47,144 bases of DNA from a virus: IMG/VR virus record IMGVR_UViG_3300005747_000802, positions 1 to 47,144 of that record; one strand, written 5' to 3'. A program made the position numbers and the translations under genes. Below are positions 1-8,191 of the stretch, piece by piece. The notes beneath the pieces were generated by a model. That model saw nothing but the letters and a program-made list of their open reading frames with translations. It searched no databases and had not been told where the DNA came from. The first letter of the stretch is position 1. Each line of letters starts with the position of its first letter.

Positions 1-587
1 AAGAAGATATTAGCTATCCAGTAGTTGTAAGACCTACTAATCATTCTCAAGGTAAAATGTTTTTCTTATGTAATAATGAAGACGAACTTGAGAGAGCAAT
101 AGACAGAATACATTTTCTAGATAAAGACTTTTATATATCTGAGTATATCAACAAAGATAGAGAGTTTGGTGTATTTGTATTCAATGATAGAGTAACTTCT
201 GTAATAGAAAAAGTCCCAAAGACTGAAGAAGCTAAAAAAGCTCATGCTTGGAATGTAGCGCAAGGTACTCATAGATTTGAAAATGTCAAATGGACAGACT
301 GGAATGTAAAAGTATGTAAACTAGCTTTACAAGCAGTAAAAGTTTTAGGACTAGATTTTGGCAGAGTAGATATAATAACAGACTCTGAAGACAATGCTTA
401 TGTCTTAGAAGTTAATTCTGCACACAGTCTAACTTCTGAGTATAGACAAAAAGTATTTGCTAAGTGTTTAGACTATTATATTTCTAATGGTCCAGTTCAG
501 AATGAATTGGTATTCAAGAGTATAAATAGTTTTAAAGGACTTATTCATCCAGCACTTAGGCCAAATAAAAAAGGTTATAATTTATAA
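1..587 (+). CDS. ATP-grasp ligase, 5' end missing
   Basis: The frame is open from base 3, upstream of the first ATG at 57, and encodes YPVVVRPTNHSQGK, an ATP-grasp nucleotide-binding strand. The gene therefore starts before the window. The later part has the ATP-grasp layout: an SEYI strand, a GRVDI strand near 361-372, and the metal-binding strand LEVNSAHS near 406-426 with the Glu and Asn that hold Mg-ATP. Family members join a carboxylate to an amine or thiol through an acyl-phosphate (RimK, D-Ala-D-Ala ligase, glutathione synthetase types). The substrate cannot be read. It could supply the ATP-grasp component usually seen in phage amidoligase systems such as the 10016-16362 cluster, but 9 kb separate them, so that link is inference. 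Confidence 0.8.
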   Translation, partial: EDISYPVVVRPTNHSQGKMFFLCNNEDELERAIDRIHFLDKDFYISEYINKDREFGVFVFNDRVTSVIEKVPKTEEAKKAHAWNVAQGTHRFENVKWTDWNVKVCKLALQAVKVLGLDFGRVDIITDSEDNAYVLEVNSAHSLTSEYRQKVFAKCLDYYISNGPVQNELVFKSINSFKGLIHPALRPNKKGYNL

Positions 588-624
588 TCTTTGTAATTTT
601 TTTCGTAACTTTAAACTTAATTAA

Positions 625-1191
625 ATGACTAAGTTAAAAATAAAAAACGTAGAATTTGAAAATAATGCAGTAGGAGATCCTTTATATAACTCTCAAGGAT
701 TTGGACACTGGCAAGTATTTGGTAGATTTAATTTTACATTTGAAGGTGAAACAAAAGTATATTATATCTGGATTAGTGATATTTCAGGTGGGTGTGGACC
801 AGCCAGTCTTTCTAAATACCCTTGTATAAGTTCTGAAAAGAATGTAGATATTACAATAGCTATGATTAAATATCTTATGGACCTTAGTGCAAAGAGAGGC
901 AAGCCATTTATACACCATTATAACTATTTCACTATTACTCAAGGGTGGTATGAATATGATAGTGAGTCTAAATATTTTAGAAAAGAGCTAAAAAAATTAG
1001 GCTTTCACGAGCATCTAAGTACTCATGCTAGGCATTCTAGTGTATCTACAGAAGATGAATATTTTGATACAGACCATAGTGAATTTCAAAGCTTTTTTGT
1101 TTTAAACTTAGACCATTATTACAAAAATGCCTTTGAAGATTATGATGATTATCTAGAAAAATTAGAAACAATAGAAGATTTAGAACTTTAA
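625..1191 (+). CDS. hypothetical protein, 188 aa
   Basis: I do not recognise this protein. It is soluble and rich in Tyr, Phe and His, with a Gly/Cys turn (ISGGCGPAS, about residues 54-62), a HHYNYF stretch near 93-98, and an acidic C-terminus (YDDYLEKLETIEDLEL). No signal peptide or membrane segment is visible. It is separated by 37 AT-rich bases from the ATP-grasp gene and by 3 bases from the DNA polymerase gene, so it is co-transcribed with replication genes. An acetyltransferase-like fold is possible, but no acetyl-CoA loop is visible and I do not assign it. Confidence 0.75.
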   Translation: MTKLKIKNVEFENNAVGDPLYNSQGFGHWQVFGRFNFTFEGETKVYYIWISDISGGCGPASLSKYPCISSEKNVDITIAMIKYLMDLSAKRGKPFIHHYNYFTITQGWYEYDSESKYFRKELKKLGFHEHLSTHARHSSVSTEDEYFDTDHSEFQSFFVLNLDHYYKNAFEDYDDYLEKLETIEDLEL

Positions 1192-1194
1192 GAA

Positions 1195-3411
1195 ATGATT
1201 TATTTTATAACAGACAAAACACAAATACAATATTATGATAGAGATTTAAATTTTACTAATTTAGATGACTGCTTATTTTATCTAAAAGATAAAAAAGTAA
1301 TAGGTTTAGATATAGAGACTTCTCGTAAATATAAAAAATATAAGTACAGAGAAGATATATATAAACCAGGCTTAGACCCTTATTTCTCTAGGATTTGTAT
1401 GCTTCAGATAGGTGACTTGGATAATCAATATATTATTGATGTTAGGTTTGTAGACATATCTCCATTGAAATCTATATTAGAAGACAAGAGTATTTTAAAG
1501 GTAGGTCATAACTTAAAGTTCGAGACAAAACATTTGTTATTAAACCACGATATTTTTATACAAAATATCTGGGATACTATGATTTGTGAGAGAGTCTTAT
1601 ATAATGGCGAGAGAATAAAATATTCTTTGGAAGCTTTGATGAAAAGACATCTAGGCTATTCTAATAGAGAAGAACTATCACTATTTGATATGTATAATGA
1701 AGATGAAGAATACGAAGAGTATGAGTCTTTATTTAACTTCTTAGATGGTAAGAAAGAAAAACTATATGTAGACAAGAGTATTAGAACTCAGTTTATAGAG
1801 ATAGGTAACACTCCTTTTACTAAAGAACAAATAGAGTATGGTGCTACAGATATTATAACACCTCTGCAATTAAGAGAAATTCAATTAAAAGGTAGGATGA
1901 TAGCAGAAGATGATTTCTACTTACCTGAAGTTGGATTTAAACTAGAGAATGCTTTTGTACCTATATTAGGTAGAATAGAACTTAGGGGTGTATCTATCAA
2001 TCAAGACAGATGGGTAGAGTTAGCAGATGAAAACTTTAATATCTATTTAGAGAAAAAAGATAGGCTAGACAAATGGGTTACTGAGAATCATACTCAGTTT
2101 ACCATAAGTGACTTATTCGAAGGGACTAAATGCAATATAGATTGGAAGAGTCCCAAATCTGTAGTAGAGTTTGCTTTGTATTTAGGAATATGTCCTAAAG
2201 AAAAGTCTAAATTTACTGGAGAAGAAGAGTATACTGTTGGAGCAAAGGCTATGTTTAAATTGTTAACCAATGAAAATAAAGAAAACTTTTTTGCAGGTAA
2301 AGAATTAGAATTTAAAAGTGCAGATGATTATCAGGCTTTTATAACTAATTTCTTACTATTAAAAAAGTATCAGCAGTTGACTACAACATTTGGCAAAGAG
2401 TGGCTAAGATATATCCACCCTATTACTGGCAAAGTATATTCTAACTTTATTCAACTAATGAATACAGGCAGAATGAGTTCTACATCTATTAATTTGCAAC
2501 AGATACCTAATGGTAAAGAGTGGAGAAAAATGTTTATTCCTGATGGAGGATATGATATGATAGCTACTGACTATTCAGCTCAAGAAGTTAGAGTAGGAGC
2601 AGAAGTTACTAACAATAAAACATTGCAATCTCTTTTTACTGAAGGGCATCCTATATTTGGTACTGATGTGCATTCCTTGACTGCTACTAATATGTTTAAA
2701 ATTATAAAGGCAGATGAGTCTTTTATATGTGACAAGGAAGTAAACAAAAAGGAAAGGAATGTAGCTAAGGCTATGATATTTAAGATATTCTACGGTGGCT
2801 CTGAATTCACTATTAGTATGGATTTAGGAGTTAGTCTAGATGAAGCTACTAAGTTTTATAAAGCATTCTTTCAAGCTTATCCAGGACTTCAAGAAGACTT
2901 TGACACTACTAAAAAGCTAGTGATAAAGAGAGGTTGGATAGAGCTAGATAAGTATACTAAGAAAAGATATTTTTATCCTGACTTTGGTAAAATGAAGAGA
3001 GCTTATGAAAAAGCAATGTCTTATTATCCAGAAGGTTATAATTATTTAACCTATGAAGAAAAGCAGATTATAAAGAGTAGATTAAAAGAAGAACACCCTG
3101 AGTTATCAGGTTATTGGAAAGAATACATGATTTTAAAAGGCAAATTAGAAAGAGCTGCGTTGAATTATAGAATTCAAGGTACTTCTGCTACTATGACTAA
3201 ATTAGCTACTATATTAGTTGACAAGGACTCTTCCTTAGAAGAAGGTGTACTATTACTTGTACACGATGAGATAGTTCAACAATTTAATCAAGACAAGTCA
3301 GAACAGATGGCAGAGTTCACTATTGAATGTATGAAAAAAGCAGGTACTTATTTTTGTCAAAATGTCCCTATGGATGCAGAAACAGCTGTAGGAGACCATT
3401 GGATACACTAA
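1195..3411 (+). CDS. DNA polymerase, family A, with 3'-5' exonuclease domain
   Basis: Replicative polymerase of the Pol I/T7 type, 738 residues. The exonuclease domain shows motif I DIET (39-42), motif II HNLKFE (105-110) and motif III YGATD (215-219). The polymerase domain shows motif A DYSAQE (catalytic Asp459), the O-helix motif B from Arg521 through Lys525 and Phe529 to Tyr533-Gly534, and motif C VHDE (689-692) with catalytic Asp691. There is no 5'-3' exonuclease domain, as expected for a phage replicase. Two details differ from common consensus: motif II has Glu110 where Asp is usual, and the O-helix has Lys530 where Gly is usual. PolA here rather than PolB fits a subset of crAss-like phages. 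A helicase and an SSB-like gene lie just downstream. Confidence 0.96.
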   Translation: MIYFITDKTQIQYYDRDLNFTNLDDCLFYLKDKKVIGLDIETSRKYKKYKYREDIYKPGLDPYFSRICMLQIGDLDNQYIIDVRFVDISPLKSILEDKSILKVGHNLKFETKHLLLNHDIFIQNIWDTMICERVLYNGERIKYSLEALMKRHLGYSNREELSLFDMYNEDEEYEEYESLFNFLDGKKEKLYVDKSIRTQFIEIGNTPFTKEQIEYGATDIITPLQLREIQLKGRMIAEDDFYLPEVGFKLENAFVPILGRIELRGVSINQDRWVELADENFNIYLEKKDRLDKWVTENHTQFTISDLFEGTKCNIDWKSPKSVVEFALYLGICPKEKSKFTGEEEYTVGAKAMFKLLTNENKENFFAGKELEFKSADDYQAFITNFLLLKKYQQLTTTFGKEWLRYIHPITGKVYSNFIQLMNTGRMSSTSINLQQIPNGKEWRKMFIPDGGYDMIATDYSAQEVRVGAEVTNNKTLQSLFTEGHPIFGTDVHSLTATNMFKIIKADESFICDKEVNKKERNVAKAMIFKIFYGGSEFTISMDLGVSLDEATKFYKAFFQAYPGLQEDFDTTKKLVIKRGWIELDKYTKKRYFYPDFGKMKRAYEKAMSYYPEGYNYLTYEEKQIIKSRLKEEHPELSGYWKEYMILKGKLERAALNYRIQGTSATMTKLATILVDKDSSLEEGVLLLVHDEIVQQFNQDKSEQMAEFTIECMKKAGTYFCQNVPMDAETAVGDHWIH

Positions 3412-3422
3412 AAAATAATAAA

Positions 3423-3599
3423 ATGTCAGAAAACTTAAAAGAACAAGATTATTATGAGTATGATACATATTCAGAAGAAGACTACGTCAGAGATGTAGCA
3501 AGAGAGCAAATTATTATTGAGATGTCACAAAGAGAACTTATGTATGACAACCTAAGAATGAGAAAAGTCCGACAGGATTTTGAAAAGATAGAATTTTAA
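3423..3599 (+). CDS. small acidic hypothetical protein, 58 aa
   Basis: Start taken at the ATG at 3423, which follows the polymerase stop and an A-rich leader (aaaaaataataaa type). A longer in-frame extension back to 3327 lies entirely inside the polymerase gene and is probably not used. The protein is short, Tyr/Glu/Asp-rich at the N-terminus (EQDYYEYDTYSEEDY) and then amphipathic helical (VRDVAREQIIIEMSQRELMY). No recognised domain. It sits between the polymerase and the helicase-proximal gene, so it may be a small replisome accessory, but only position supports that. Confidence 0.6.
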   Translation: MSENLKEQDYYEYDTYSEEDYVRDVAREQIIIEMSQRELMYDNLRMRKVRQDFEKIEF

Positions 3600-3606
3600 A
3601 AATAAA

Positions 3607-4230
3607 ATGAACGAGAATTTATTAAATAAACTGAAAAATTTTAAGATAAATGGAAACCACTTAATGATTATGTCTCTGCTTAAAGCAGGAGAAAGTGTTA
3701 AAGAATTTGCTTGGACTTTCCAAGTAAAAATGACAGAATTTCAATACTTAATTAGAAAAGGAGTTTTAGAAATGGAGAGAGTAGGTAATACTTTTAACTT
3801 TGATGAAGCTTCCTTGACTAAATTAGGTGAGAAAATGTTAGATGAACTAGAAAGATATAGTTCAGATGAAAAAGTTTCTACGTCAACACAGAAAGTAAAT
3901 AAAATTAAGAAAGAAGAAGACTTAGATTGGTTAGAAGAATGGAGAGATTTATTTAAAGATAAGAAGCCAGGTGGCGCAGGTAACAAGCAAGGCTGTTACA
4001 AGAAAATGAAAGTATTTTTAAGTGAGAATCCAGATGTAACTAAAGAAGAGATCTTTGCAGCTGCAGAAGCTTACTTTGATTCGTTAGATAATTTGAAATA
4101 TATGCAACAAGCTGACTACTTTATTAGTAAAGGTACTGGTCAGAATGTAAGCTCTAGATTATCTCAATGGGTTGAGTATGTCAAAGAAGAAGGTCTTCAG
4201 CAAAAACAAGATTGGCATGAAACAATTTAA
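3607..4230 (+). CDS. hypothetical replication-module protein, possible helicase loader or initiator
   Basis: 207 residues. The N-terminal 60 or so look like a small helix-turn-helix-like unit (GESVKEFAWTFQVKMTEFQY). A charged linker with KKEEDLDWLEEW follows, then a helical C-terminal domain from about residue 110 with DVTKEEIFAAAEAYF and the conserved-looking DYFISKGTG/SRLSQWVE. I recognise this kind of C-terminal domain only as a recurring phage replication-region protein without known function. Its 3' end overlaps the start of the DnaB-type helicase, and it lies between polymerase and helicase, the usual place of a loader or initiator. That role is inferred from position. Confidence 0.75.
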   Translation: MNENLLNKLKNFKINGNHLMIMSLLKAGESVKEFAWTFQVKMTEFQYLIRKGVLEMERVGNTFNFDEASLTKLGEKMLDELERYSSDEKVSTSTQKVNKIKKEEDLDWLEEWRDLFKDKKPGGAGNKQGCYKKMKVFLSENPDVTKEEIFAAAEAYFDSLDNLKYMQQADYFISKGTGQNVSSRLSQWVEYVKEEGLQQKQDWHETI

Positions 4231-5392
4231 TTTTCAGAAACATGTTGAAAGAATAAAAGAGAACAAAGCTAAAATAGAAAGTGGTTCTTATAACTGTATA
4301 CCTTTCACAGAGAAATTTCCTAGATTGAGTACATATTTACCTGGTATTATAAAAGGTACTTATTACATCGTGACAGCAAATTCAGGTGTTGGTAAAACAC
4401 AGTTGACTAAGTATATGTTTGTAAGAACACCCTATGATTTTATTAAAAATCACCCTGAAACAGGTCTAAAGCTAAAGATAATTTACTTTGCTTTAGAAGA
4501 ATCTTTAGAAGAATTTATTAATACCATAATAGTAGCTTGGCTTGCAGAGACATATAATATACACATAGATGTTTTGGCATTACAGAGTATGTTAGAGTCT
4601 CTACCACAAGATATAATAGATAAGATAGAAGAAGGTAAGAGATATTTTGAAGATTTGTTTGAGTGTGTAGATGTAGTAGATTCTGTAAGTAATCCTTATG
4701 GAATGTACAAATATTTAAGAGAGTATTCTAATAATAATGGACATCATTATTGGACTCAGTTAAACTTACAAGGAGGAGAAGAAAAGTTATTTATCACTCA
4801 TGATAAGTATGAATCCTTTGATAAGGGTAAAAAGTCTAATTGGAAATATTCTCATTATGAACCACATAATCCAAATGAGTATGTTGTTGCAATATCTGAC
4901 CATATTAGTTTATTAACTCCAGAAACAGATTTTAATACTGGACAAAAGATGAACTTGCATGGTACTATGGGTAAATGGTCTGCAGATTACTGTAGAAAGC
5001 AAATAACTAAACATTGGAAGTATGTTGTTGTGAATGTACAACAGCAAGCTGCTGCAGCAGAGAATGTTGACCACTTTAAAGCTAATAAATTAGAACCTTC
5101 ATTGGCTAATTTGGCAGACAATAAGTTGACAGCAAGAGATGCTTTAGTAATTATTGGTTTATTTGCCCCTGATAGATACGAGTTAAACAAGTATATGGGG
5201 TATGATATTATAACATTAAAAGATAACTTTAGAAGTCTTTTAATATTGAAAAATAGGATTGGCAAACCTAATTTAAAGTTGCCACTCTTCTATGACGGTG
5301 CAGTCAATCTCTTTAAAGAGATGCCTAAACTTGATGAAGAAGAGAAACTAAGAAAAGTCTACGAATTTGTAGATAAAAAACAAAAAAGATAA
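4217..5392 (+). CDS. DnaB-like replicative DNA helicase (RecA-fold domain only)
   Basis: 391 residues from the ATG at 4217. The frame is open back to an ATG at 4172, but that start would overlap the previous gene by 59 bases instead of 14. Walker A is GVGKT (57-61) after the strand YYIVTAN. A Walker B-like strand VVAISDH lies near 223-229. Later segments (NVQQQAAAAE, LADNKLTARDALVIIGL) match the core of the DnaB/Twinkle class of hexameric 5'-3' helicases. The N-terminal primase-binding domain of bacterial DnaB is absent, so primase contact must be made differently. It is spaced 2 bases from the next gene. Confidence in the superfamily is high, in the exact start moderate. Confidence 0.88.
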   Translation: MKQFNFQKHVERIKENKAKIESGSYNCIPFTEKFPRLSTYLPGIIKGTYYIVTANSGVGKTQLTKYMFVRTPYDFIKNHPETGLKLKIIYFALEESLEEFINTIIVAWLAETYNIHIDVLALQSMLESLPQDIIDKIEEGKRYFEDLFECVDVVDSVSNPYGMYKYLREYSNNNGHHYWTQLNLQGGEEKLFITHDKYESFDKGKKSNWKYSHYEPHNPNEYVVAISDHISLLTPETDFNTGQKMNLHGTMGKWSADYCRKQITKHWKYVVVNVQQQAAAAENVDHFKANKLEPSLANLADNKLTARDALVIIGLFAPDRYELNKYMGYDIITLKDNFRSLLILKNRIGKPNLKLPLFYDGAVNLFKEMPKLDEEEKLRKVYEFVDKKQKR

Positions 5393-5394
5393 AA

Positions 5395-6087
5395 ATGTCA
5401 AAAGCAGCATTAATTGTAGGAGAGAGTGGTACAGGTAAAAGTACATCTGTATCATTTTTAGATCCTAAAGAAACTTTTATTATTAACGTACAAGGTAAAG
5501 ATTTACCTTTTAGAGGGTACTCTAAGAATTATACACCTATACCAGAAGAAGGACCACCTTCAGAAGGTAATTTATTAAATACATCAGACCCAAAGCTTAT
5601 TTCAAAGGTTGTAGTGTATGTATCTGAGAATAGACCAGAGATTAAGAATATCATTATAGATGACTGGCAATATGTAGCAGCTACAGAATTTATGAATAAA
5701 GCAGAGCAAAAGGGCTTTGACAAGTTTACTAGCATAGGTAAAAATATATGGACTATTGCCTATCTACCTAAACTTTGCAAGAGAGATGATTTAATGTTAT
5801 TCTATCTTACACACTCAGAGTCTGCAGTAGATGAGACTACAGGTGGAAGATATATGAAGGCTAAAACTGTAGGTAAGTTGGTAGATAATGTAGTAACCTT
5901 AGAAGGTATGTTTACTATCGTACTATTTACAGATGTTGAGAAAACAAAAGAAGGAGTTAATTATTCTTTCTTAACACAAAATACAGGTAGTAATACTGCA
6001 AAATCTCCAATGGGTATGTTTGAAACATTAAAAGTACCTAATGATTTAAATATGGTAAGAAACACTGTATATGAATATTATAATTAA
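5395..6087 (+). CDS. Sak4-like RecA-fold ATPase (recombination/replication)
   Basis: 230-residue P-loop ATPase with Walker A GESGTGKST (residues 9-17) at the extreme N-terminus and Walker B NIIIDDWQ (Asp89-Asp90). A sensor-like stretch LFYLTHSE and a conserved GGRYMKAKTVGKLVDN segment follow. This layout matches the single-domain AAA_24/Sak4 family that phages pair with an SSB to drive single-strand annealing or recombination. Here it is directly followed by a probable SSB gene (32 bases), supporting that pairing. It lacks the DNA-binding extension of RecA. The role in homologous recombination or replication restart is by family, not shown here. Confidence 0.85.
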   Translation: MSKAALIVGESGTGKSTSVSFLDPKETFIINVQGKDLPFRGYSKNYTPIPEEGPPSEGNLLNTSDPKLISKVVVYVSENRPEIKNIIIDDWQYVAATEFMNKAEQKGFDKFTSIGKNIWTIAYLPKLCKRDDLMLFYLTHSESAVDETTGGRYMKAKTVGKLVDNVVTLEGMFTIVLFTDVEKTKEGVNYSFLTQNTGSNTAKSPMGMFETLKVPNDLNMVRNTVYEYYN

Positions 6088-6119
6088 AAAATTGAATACA
6101 AATAAAAAAATAAACACAA

Positions 6120-6749
6120 ATGAGTAAATTTAATACAAAAGGCAAAGAAGTTAAAGAAGAAGTGAAAGTAAGCAAATGGTTAGAGCCATTGAAAGCACAT
6201 GTAGCAATGATTGATGAAGTAGAATATTTTGAGTCTAGTCAAAAGTCAACTCCAGGTATGAAGGTTATCTTTAGAGGTAAGCCTATGGCAGAGTTGGAAG
6301 GTGTAGGTCAAAAAGCAGAAGAGACTTTGTGGCTAAGTGATGCAGCTTATGAGTATACAGAGAGAACTTTGTTACTTATTGTTGATAAGATGGGAGTAAG
6401 AGCAGAATTTGACAATTTGACTAGTCAGATTAATGCTAATATGTCTCCTGCAGAACAAGCACAAGCTTATGTAAATGCATTTGCTACTGTAACTAGAAAT
6501 AAACCTATGACTTTTATCTTTGGTGGCGAAGAAATTATGCTAACTAATGACGAAGGTGAAAGAAACATTTGGGTAAAACCTGCTTTAGCTAGATATGGTT
6601 TTGTAGGTCAAACTAATGAGCTAGAAGACTACCAAGGTAGAGTAGAAAAACTAGGAGATAAACTTTTAAGAAAATTAGAAGTTGAAGCTACTACTACTAC
6701 TGCTTCTGACATCACTAGTACTACTACAGCAGATGAAATTGAATGGTAA
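6120..6749 (+). CDS. probable single-stranded DNA-binding protein
   Basis: 209 residues with a beta-rich N-terminal two thirds and a C-terminus typical of SSBs: a low-complexity Thr/Ser linker (TTTTASDITSTTT, about 191-203) ending in an acidic, aromatic tip (ADEIEW), the tail that binds partner proteins. No sequence motif alone proves an OB fold. The call rests on the tail and on the position immediately after a Sak4-like ATPase, an arrangement common in phages. It is preceded by an A-rich leader (aaataaaaaaataaacacaa). An alternative is another replication accessory with an SSB-like tail. Confidence 0.6.
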   Translation: MSKFNTKGKEVKEEVKVSKWLEPLKAHVAMIDEVEYFESSQKSTPGMKVIFRGKPMAELEGVGQKAEETLWLSDAAYEYTERTLLLIVDKMGVRAEFDNLTSQINANMSPAEQAQAYVNAFATVTRNKPMTFIFGGEEIMLTNDEGERNIWVKPALARYGFVGQTNELEDYQGRVEKLGDKLLRKLEVEATTTTASDITSTTTADEIEW

Positions 6750-6780
6750 TATATTGAATAATAAAAAAATTGAAAGAAAG

Positions 6781-6960
6781 ATGAGATTTGTAATTGTAAC
6801 AACTATATTATTCTTAGCTTCTTGCGGTACAGGTACAACTACAGAAGTAGCTACTGATGTAGTTACTGATACAGTAGTGGCTGTAGATACAGTTACTGTT
6901 GATACAGTAACAGTTGACACAGTAGTTGAAACTGTAACTGACACAGTAGCAGCAGAGTAA
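6781..6960 (+). CDS. small lipoprotein with Val-Asp-Thr repeats
   Basis: 59 residues. The N-terminus MRFVIVTTILFLASCG is a lipoprotein signal peptide with lipobox LASC, predicting cleavage before Cys15 and lipid attachment. The mature part is nearly all Val, Asp, Thr, Ala and Glu, with repeats of VDTVT and TDTVV types. The frame stays open back to 6682 inside the SSB-like gene, but the ATG at 6781 places the signal peptide correctly and follows an A-rich leader. A hairpin lies 31 bases after the stop. It would sit on the host envelope, since phage virions lack lipid membranes. A superinfection-exclusion or receptor-masking role is conceivable but not demonstrated. Confidence 0.72.
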   Translation: MRFVIVTTILFLASCGTGTTTEVATDVVTDTVVAVDTVTVDTVTVDTVVETVTDTVAAE

Positions 6961-6991
6961 TATTAATAATTTTATTTAATTAATAATGTAG

Positions 6992-7011
6992 GGGGCAGGG
7001 AAACTTGCCCC
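6992..7011 (+). terminator. hairpin after lipoprotein gene
   Basis: A GGGGCA arm (6992-6997) pairs with TGCCCC (7006-7011) across an 8-base loop, followed by an AT-rich but not T-only tract (ttatattta). It lies in the 64-base gap between the lipoprotein and primase genes, the longest gap inside the plus-strand operon. It may be a partial terminator, an RNA-processing site or a leader structure for the primase gene. Confidence 0.55.
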
Positions 7012-7024
7012 TTATATTTAATGT

Positions 7025-7996
7025 ATGTGTATGAAATTTAGAACAAAAGATAAAGTACCTTATTTGACATCAGAAGCTATTCTAGCTAAGACATCTGAAG
7101 CAGAGATATACAGACACTATATAGGAGACTTTTATGTAGGCAGTGTAATGAATGCTCCATACAGGAAAGATAGTAACCCTTCTTTTTCTGTATACTACAA
7201 TAAAGCAGGACAGCTGAAATGGAAAGATTTTGGCAAGAATAAAAGTGGTGATGTATTTAACCTTTTAGAGCTTATACTAAATGTTGATTTCTATTCTGTA
7301 TTGAAAGACATAGACTCTAGTATGAATCTAGGTTTAAGTATAGAACCTGCAGGTCCTAGAATAGAGTATGATTCTTATAAAAATGTAGAAAAGTCATATT
7401 CTTATGGAAGTTATATACAAAGAATTGTACAAAACTTTACTACATCTGACAAATTATTCTGGAAATCTGGTAATATAAGTAAGAAAACTCTAGACTATCT
7501 AGAAATAATGTCTACTAAAAAGCTTTTCCTAAATGGTACATTAGTATGGCAGTATGCACATGATAATCCTATCTACTCTTGGGAGTATAATGGATTAATT
7601 AAAGCATACAGACCATTAGAAGATAACCCTAGATTTAAATGGATTACTAATTTTAAAACAGAAATTCAGGGTTATAATAAATTACCAAAAACAGGAGAAT
7701 TATTATGTATAACTAAATCTATGAAAGATATAGCTGTCTATCATGAGATAGGCATCCCAGCTATTGCTCCACAGTCAGAACATATTGTGATTGCAGAAGA
7801 TGTAATTTTAGAGCTGAAAGAAAGATTTAAATACATATTTACCAATTTTGATAATGATGAGACAGGCTTAGCTTTGAGTGATAAGTATACAGATTTGTAT
7901 CAGCTACCTAGTCTTATACTTCCAGAATACAAAGACCCTTTTGAATACTCTCAAAATAAAGGGTTAATAGAATTTGAGAGAGAAATATTTAAATAA
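7025..7996 (+). CDS. DnaG-type DNA primase
   Basis: 323 residues. The N-terminal 100 resemble the zinc-binding region of DnaG-like primases (PYRKDSNPSFSVY, LKWKDFGKNKSGDVFNLLE), but the zinc-ligand cysteines are missing. The Toprim domain follows: a first strand LLCITKSMKD near 230-239, where the usual catalytic Glu position is not Glu, and the metal-binding DxD motif FDNDETG with Asp276 and Asp278. It would make RNA primers for the polymerase and helicase encoded upstream. The start is the ATG at 7025; the ATG at 7031 is also possible. It follows a hairpin, so expression may differ from the upstream genes. Confidence 0.85.
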   Translation: MCMKFRTKDKVPYLTSEAILAKTSEAEIYRHYIGDFYVGSVMNAPYRKDSNPSFSVYYNKAGQLKWKDFGKNKSGDVFNLLELILNVDFYSVLKDIDSSMNLGLSIEPAGPRIEYDSYKNVEKSYSYGSYIQRIVQNFTTSDKLFWKSGNISKKTLDYLEIMSTKKLFLNGTLVWQYAHDNPIYSWEYNGLIKAYRPLEDNPRFKWITNFKTEIQGYNKLPKTGELLCITKSMKDIAVYHEIGIPAIAPQSEHIVIAEDVILELKERFKYIFTNFDNDETGLALSDKYTDLYQLPSLILPEYKDPFEYSQNKGLIEFEREIFK

Positions 7997-8002
7997 AAAA
8001 AG

Positions 8003-8179
8003 ATGAGACAATTTAAAATTTGGGTATGTTTTGTACCTATGTTACTACTTTGGCTCTTTGCATTTCCAATTAACGCTATTTTATTATTTATACCTCAGCA
8101 TGTATACAAGTTTATAACAAGAGGTAGAAGTTTAATGGATGATGCAGAAGAGTTTTCTATATGGGTAACAGATTTTTAA
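8003..8179 (+). CDS. small membrane protein, 58 aa
   Basis: Short frame between primase and SF2 helicase, starting at an ATG 6 bases after the primase stop with an A-rich leader (aaaaaag). Residues about 5-31 form one long hydrophobic segment (VCFVPMLLLWLFAFPINAI and onward), followed by a basic patch (HVYKFITRGR) and an acidic C-terminus ending in WVTDF. A single-pass inner-membrane protein with the charged tail in the cytoplasm is predicted. Function unknown. Small membrane proteins in early phage operons often act on host physiology or superinfection, but nothing here shows that. Confidence 0.65.
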   Translation: MRQFKIWVCFVPMLLLWLFAFPINAILLFIPQHVYKFITRGRSLMDDAEEFSIWVTDF

Positions 8180-8191
8180 AACAATATTACT

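Noticed and set aside
588-624. Bacteroidota-type promoter (TAnnTTTG) at taatctttg
   Set aside because: The box has three bases instead of two in the spacer and no clear -33 element; the region is simply AT-rich.
6682-6960. Longer 92-residue version of the small lipoprotein
   Set aside because: The extra N-terminal part is read out of frame across the end of the SSB-like gene and would bury the signal peptide. The ATG at 6781 is more likely.
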